64,000 nucleotides of DNA from Oscheius onirici. Lineage: Eukaryota > Nematoda > Chromadorea > Rhabditida > Rhabditidae. Made by a program: the position numbers and the translations under genes. The DNA lies in the NCBI GenBank assembly GCA_932521025.1, contig OW051471.1, positions 7,688,001 through 7,752,000 of the forward strand. The letters are read 5' to 3'. Below the pieces are notes generated by a model. The model made no database searches. It saw only the letters and a list, made by a program, of their open reading frames with translations, and had not been told where the DNA came from. How positions within the stretch are numbered: position 1 is the stretch's first letter; each line of letters begins with the position of its first letter. Positions 58,602 to 64,000 of the stretch are shown piece after piece.

Positions 58602-59753
58602 ATGAATGTCATCAACGGAACGAATATGTGGGACGAACAGGACGAGAATGGCGACGACAACAACGACGTGCCTATAGTACAACGTGGATCTTCTTCAGTA
58701 ACTTTCCCGCATTCTTTGTGTTAATTTAACAATTAGAACAGTCAAGAAAGCTCATCATTGCCGTCTTCTCCAGCAGATTCTGGTCCGACCGACGATTCTA
58801 TATTTGAAGAACAAGATGAAGTTCGTTTATTCTAGCAGTTTTTGAGCGTATAAACTATAGAATTCTTTGCCAAAAGCATCGTCGCAGGCTGCACCAATCG
58901 AGTTGCCAACCAAAACAAGACTCCAGATCAAAGTAAAAAAGTTACATGTATGTTCCATTCTTTTAAAGTTTACAAAGTGCGGTTTTAGGTAGTTGCCGAA
59001 TGGAAATGGCTTGAGGGAGGCGACGACTCGTGCGGAATTTGTCGCATGCCGTTTGAAGCTTGCTGTGTAGATTGTCAAATGCCGGGAGATGGATGCCCAT
59101 TAGTTTGTTTCGTAGATTCTTTGGCTATCTAGATCTAGATTTTCTAAACTGTTCAAAATCTTCATTTACATATTTTTCGACAACTTAAACTGCATTTATT
59201 GTTCTGGGCCGATAGCTTTCTCCCTGAGGCGAGTAGAAAAACAAAAATAGTATTCTATTCTGTTTAACGATCAGAATTTTCCTTTTTCCAGCCAAAATGC
59301 ATAGCTATGTTTAAAAGTTGTACGTCCCGACACTATTCAGTTTAAAAATTTGCGAAATTCAGAGTTCAGCAAATCATGCATACCTTATAGTTTCAGTACT
59401 GAAATTGAGAAGAAATCTCTAAAAAAATTTTGAAAAGTCGCTCGAGAAATGTCGGATGTTTTTACAATTAGAGCAGTAAAAACTAAATCACAAAGGAAAC
59501 AGTAAAAAGAACTTTGAAACCTAAAGTTTGTATTTCACTTTCGAAACATTGAGCAATGATCACAGTATGCACTGTTTGTCACAGATCGGGGCCAATCGCC
59601 CTCTCTAATCTCGATTTTCTCACGTTTCTTCTCCAGGTCCTCGGCGCGTGTAAACACCCCTTCCACATGCACTGCATCGTCAAGTGGACAGAATCTCAAA
59701 ATGCCGCCAAGCCACAATGCCCTCTCTGTCGACAGGAATGGCGTTTCCAATAA
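58602..59753 (+). CDS. APC11: APC11, RING-H2 subunit of the anaphase-promoting complex
   Basis: Five exons: 58602-58697, 58737-58820, 58861-58947, 58989-59102, 59637-59753; 165 residues. Residues ~80-165 are APC11 itself: [64 protein letters not shown]. All RING-H2 zinc ligands and the extra Cys pair of the APC11/Rbx family are present. With the cullin-like APC2 it forms the ubiquitin-ligase core that recruits the E2 and triggers anaphase. Ahead of it is an acidic, Ser-rich N-terminal extension of about 75 residues, absent from the ~84-residue yeast and human proteins. The last intron is long (534 bases). ATG follows TTTTCAGA. Confidence 0.94.
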
Positions 59754-60905
59754 GATCTCCTTATTCTCATGTATCTTTCATTTTCCCACATATTTCTATG
59801 TTTACATAAACGTTTCCGCAATTATCCCCCGGGAATAATCAGACCCTTCTAGAATGTCTCATGTTGTTGATGTATGCCCGAAAAGCTGGAATATGCGCGC
59901 TCCAGTCCATTACTACGGTAAGAGAAAGCTGCCGCTCAGCACGTCTGGCAGCTGTTACTTCAACATAGGCGGCCTCTTTTACTACCCTGTCTTGCCTAAA
60001 TTCATTTTGAAATCATTTTATACTGTTCCCTCTTGATAAGAGCCCTCAGAAACTAGTGCAACTGATAAGAGAGAGAATACTCCTTTATCAAAGGTATCAA
60101 ATCGTTTATCGCTGATAGACATTTCCTTGTAGTTTCCTGGCTAACCTAGTTTGTTTTCCTTGGCAACATTTTCGAACCTGATTTATATAAGGTCACGTTC
60201 CCTAAACATTTCGTCTTCAAACCTAAAATTAACCGTCATGACGAACGGGGAACGTGAGAAACAGAAAATCCGTAGCCTGAATGTATCAGCTCCTTCGAAA
60301 TATTTCTGTCTGTTGTGACCTTTTTGGACTTTACGAATGTCACGTCTCGCCATATTTTCTCTCCCTCTAACTTTCTAGTTTTTGATCCAAATGGTCCATC
60401 CAGTTGGGACTATAGTGACTTGTCGCCAGTCTGGAAAGAAATTACTTAGTTTTCTGTTGCCATTTGCTTATTCCTCCTTGGTTAAACCGGGAGACGGTTG
60501 CGTGCATTTTAAAAGAAAACTTGAAAGGTTGGAGATGCGCTGTCTCCATTTTAGCTTTGAGTAATCCATTCCACTGCTCCCACCGAAAACCTCGTTTCTC
60601 CTTATGATTTACAAACTGACAACTGAAAACGCTGGACCGGAAATTACACTAGCGGGTCTTCTCTCGTTGCTGTCACGGTTCTGCGCTCCGCCTCTTCTCC
60701 AAGAATGGCTTGAGACCAAAGTTGACTTCTCCTCCCACCCCCCCCCCCCCCCCCAGACTATAAGAAGGCTCTATTTTAGGAACTCTCCTTATCTATTGTA
60801 TCTTTTTATCACAAATCTCCGAACTGTTTACAACTTTTCCAACCAGTTGTTCAACTTTTGGAAAATGGCGTTTTTCAGTGTGTTCGAAATCCTTCCTTCA
60901 CAACA
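59754..60905. other. Intergenic region with a poly-C tract
   Basis: About 1.15 kb with no gene recognised. A run of about 17 C occurs at 60738-60754, roughly 150 bases upstream of the ZIP transporter start. Confidence 0.45.
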
Positions 60906-62637
60906 ATGATCGACCTAAACGAAACGCTGGAAGCGATAACAGTGGTAAGTCTTTTTCACTGTTCGATAGTCTCTAACTGGCTCGAGTCGAATTATCTCTT
61001 GCAGAGTCCGGAGATGCTCCAGACGACAGCTAAATCCTTCATCCATTCCCGACCCCCTTCTTATGTCGTCTGGACGACAGGAATGGTGTGTGTAACTCTG
61101 ATCAATCTATGCGCCGTCGTAGGAATAGCCGTTATGAAATATCTGACCAAAGATACATACAATCGAGTAAGTCTCAAAATAAGCCTATTCTTATTCTCCC
61201 AGGTTATAACTCTTTTTGTTGGTTTGGGAGTGGGTTCACTATCTGGATCGAGTTTCTACCATCTGCTCCCTCAAGCATATCCTCAACTGGTGGATGAAGT
61301 CGATGAGAATGGACGACCTACTCACAACTATCTCACGATGGCTCACTGGAGTCTCTGTGGCGTCTACATGTTCTTCTTGGTCGACAAACTGATCAAGATC
61401 TTTCTCGAGCGGCGAAAGGTAAGGGTTCGTGAACTTTCTTTTTGCACAAGTTGGAGTCCATTGCTTCATCTGATATTACTTGTTTGTTCTGAGGTGGGAC
61501 TGAATCAGGACCACGTCACAGTGTCAGATTATAGATATCACAAACAGACGTGAGAAAACGCGCCGGCCGGGCTGTTTTGTGAACCTTGTTTAGTCCAATG
61601 ATAAGCTAATAGTTTGGTCGGGAGACAGCTGGGAGATCTTCTGGGAAAATAAATTATTCAAAAAAAGATACATGATTGGTAACTCCGTTTATTCTTCTTC
61701 TTTGCATTTTCTGATACTCCTCACGCGTTTTTTCTGATCAAAGAAGCCGTTCGTCTAGAACGAGAGTTGATTTATGACTAGCTGTCTCCGCATGTCGTCG
61801 CCCCCATGTGACGTCTCTGACCTGTGCGGTTTCTTTTTCATAAAGGGTCTGATCTCAAAAAATTCACAGAGAGAACTAAAAAGACAGTTTTCAGAAGAAT
61901 CGCGGACATCGATGTGTCCACGAGGAGAACACGACTCCTCGCACCGACACTCACATTCTTCTGAATGGCCATACAGACGCAGCAGACAGGCGTGAAATCG
62001 AGATGATGAAGCTGGAAAACAATGCCGACAAAGCCATGGTCGACCAGGGACACGCTGTCTGTGTGCATGATCATTCTGTCAGCTACACACCCGGAGAGTC
62101 TCCAATTGCTGCCGTCGCCTGGATGATCATCTTTGGAGACGGATTCCATAACTTTATCGACGGAATCTCCATAGGGGCTAGCTTCAGTGAGTCTCTTCAC
62201 TCTGGATTCTCCATCTCATTGGCTGTCCTCTGTGAGGAATTCCCTCACGAACTGGGAGATGTCGCCATCCTGGTCGCTTCCGGAATGACTCTCCGCCAGG
62301 CCTTCCTGTATAATCTTCTTTCCGCCTTCACTTGTTATGCCGGATTCGCACTTGGTGTCATGATCGGAGAGATGGGATCTGATGTTACGAAGTATGCCTT
62401 CGCCCTGGCCGGAGGAATGTTCCTCTACATTTCCCTCGGATGCATGGTGAGACTTTTGCTCACTTGCTCTCATCCCACCTTTTTCAGATGCCCGAAATGC
62501 GGAAGGTGATGGAAGAAGCCCTAAATGTCTCGTTCTGGCGTGGTCTTAGTGTCCTTCTCCTCCAATGTTTTGGACTCTTCACCGGCATCACTCTCATGTA
62601 CGTCATGGCTCGATACGGCGATGAAATTTCTATTTAA
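60906..62637 (+). CDS. ZIP-family (SLC39) metal transporter, LIV-1/ZIP14-like
   Basis: Five exons: 60906-60944, 61005-61166, 61203-61418, 61895-62446, 62488-62637; 372 residues. About eight membrane helices. Helix 2 has GVGSLSGSSFYHLLPQAY. A His-rich variable loop (HILLNGHTDAADRRE, CVHDHS) follows helix 3. Helices 4 and 5 carry the metal-site motifs FGDGFHNFIDGISIGASF and EEFPHELGDVAILV; the EEFPHELGD form, with Glu in the first position, marks the ZIP8/ZIP14 group that moves zinc, iron or manganese into the cytosol. The long extracellular N-terminal domain of many LIV-1 members is missing: only about 45 residues precede helix 1. Intron 61419-61894 is the only long one. Confidence 0.94.
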
Positions 62638-62911
62638 TTGACCTTTTCCTTATATGCTAGCCCATAGTCCTTATTCCGATGACAGGTAATTTTTTGTTCG
62701 TTTTGTGCAATCCCCATATCAATTATTCCCGTAGGTCTCTTCCATTATGTCCCACACCATTTTGTGCATAATAATCCCGTCCCGTGTGCCAGGTCTCGTC
62801 AGGTTTTTAGAGATTACAGTAAATGCCGGTGTTTTGTCCGTATACTCTGAGTTATAACAGTTTTCCAGTTCTCATTGTTACTATCTCAATTTTATATAAA
62901 GTTGGCAAAGT

Positions 62912-64000
62912 TTACTTCCGAGGAACCGTTACATAAGAGTTGGGTATTGAATTGGGAAAAGTCGGATACGCGGGAGGAGAAAGGGAAGGATATGTGACAG
63001 TCCGAGTAGTCGGTGGAGCAGCATTCCATATTGGCGGATTGGAAGGAGGTGTGAGGCTCCAGCTGGATGGTCTGAAACATTTTTTGATGATAAACAGCGC
63101 ATGAAACTGAAAACTGCTGGAAACTTTTTGTTCAGAGACTGTCACCTTTATCAGTTTGTCTTTGAACCCTGTAACGATTCGGGCATCTGTGCACGTAGTC
63201 GATCATCTGACTGACCAAATCGGCAGAAGGTTCAAAGACAATCGTGGCGATAAACTCGTTTGTCTCTGAACTTCCGGCCAAAGCGGGAGAATGTTGGCTA
63301 TTTTGGGATGGACATTGAGACCGTCAGGGAAAACATCTAGTCAGTTACGAGTTTGAGCTTTTCAACGAAAAGCAAACAGATATAACTTAATTGAAGAGAG
63401 AAAGGCAAACTTCAAAAAAAAGAGAAAGATTTAAGAACTCACGCTTTTGTTGTTGATTGTATCACCGATCTGGTTGAAGCTGTTGAATTCTGGGGAGAAA
63501 ATGTAACAGAAGGAGCTAGCGAAAAGATGGCAGACAAAGTTGTGCATCGTTTTTCCGTTGCAGTTGTTGTTGAAAGCGTTGTCGTATTTTGATCAGCAGC
63601 TAGGATAGTCGAACTCGCAGTGGTAGGAACACTGGGAGGAATACGGTAACCTTCAGCTGTTTGAGTATTTGACTGAGTATTTGTTGATTTGGGAAGGAAT
63701 GGTGGTGGAGTTGATGGAGTATTGAACTCTTGTCCTGCTTTAGAATATTTTGCTTCCTGTGGAATACGATACTGTTCCTCTCTGCTTTCTGAATTGGAAT
63801 GAGAACGATCCTCCTCTGACTCGTCAGAGGTTTCATTTTCGATCCGATCCATACCCTCAGTAACGATCCGATCAGTATTCTCTTCGCTGTCCACATTTTC
63901 TTCACTCTGATCTCTTGGTTTTTCGTAGATTTCTTCTTGTCCTTTCTTAGAATGAACGTGATGTCCTTTCTCGTCATGACTGCCCAGCTTTCTGTGTTTC
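62912..64000 (-). CDS. Ser/Thr/Pro-rich protein, 3' part only (5' end beyond window)
   Basis: A minus-strand frame is open from the right edge to about 63443 and is rich in Glu/Ser (EENTDRIVTEGMDRIENETS), then Thr/Ser/Pro (TLSTTTATEK). Donor-like GTGAGT follows at 63443. Further exons seem to lie at about 63290-63160 (ETNEFIATIVFEPSADLVSQ, DYVHRCPNRYRV) and 63062-62912 (PSLSPPAYPTFPNSIPNSYV, stop at 62912). I could not reconcile the phases of the last two joins, so those exons are approximate. Composition suggests an extended, possibly O-glycosylated protein. Family not recognised. Confidence 0.45.

Noticed and set aside
1-64000. CRISPR arrays, bacterial operons, rRNA genes or viral insertions
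   Set aside because: Nothing of the kind was seen; the intron-rich genes and protein families are those of a nematode nuclear genome.

Overview
The window is nuclear DNA of a nematode, most likely a rhabditid. Genes are compact and cut into many small exons by introns of about 29-60 bases with GT donors and TTTCAG/TTTTAG acceptors. Several start codons lie directly behind a splice-acceptor-like sequence, as expected with spliced-leader trans-splicing. The gene content fits too: three chemoreceptors of nematode families (Sre, Sra-type, Sri/Srh-type), a cuticle collagen with a cleavable membrane anchor, C-type lectin, UGT and cytochrome P450 detoxification genes, and a STAT without its N-terminal domain. 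I rebuilt exons by following reading frame and intron phase across consensus splice sites; no transcript or database evidence was available.

Layout, left to right: the end of a core-2/I-branching glycosyltransferase (1-1198); an apparently empty stretch; a small four-helix membrane protein (4222-4873); a complete UGT (5417-7813); a foldback element of nested hairpins (8781-9451); a Cys-loop ligand-gated ion channel on the minus strand (10059-11658) with a small one-helix membrane protein upstream; a second terminal-inverted-repeat element (12939-13373); a PP2A B56 subunit closely followed by SAP18 (13580-16233), which looks like an operon; an Sre receptor (16609-18176), cuticle collagen (18617-19836) and double-domain C-type lectin (20026-21306); a 28-exon minus-strand NACHT/WD40 STAND protein (21488-27665); a long proline-rich protein of unknown family on the plus strand (27911-32938); an Sra-type receptor, a small membrane protein, tRNA-Thr and an Sri/Srh-type receptor (34351-37879); a CYP4-type P450 with an anomalous splice site (38266-40108) and a tRNA-derived SINE with a perfect 12-base target duplication; a gene-poor stretch (40439-46100); a CYP2-type P450 (46101-47858); a candidate secreted-peptide gene (48245-48694); repeats; STAT (51339-54604, minus); TSR2 (56370-57206, minus); APC11 (58602-59753); a ZIP metal transporter (60906-62637); and the 3' part of a Ser/Thr/Pro-rich protein running off the right edge on the minus strand.

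There is no single pathway here. Housekeeping genes (B56, SAP18, TSR2, APC11) are interleaved with environment-facing genes (UGT, two P450s, three chemoreceptors, lectin, ion channel). The most unusual items are the cloverleaf foldback element, the unclassified 12-exon gene, the P450 intron with no AG acceptor, a UGT with an altered HGG motif, and the possible peptide precursor.
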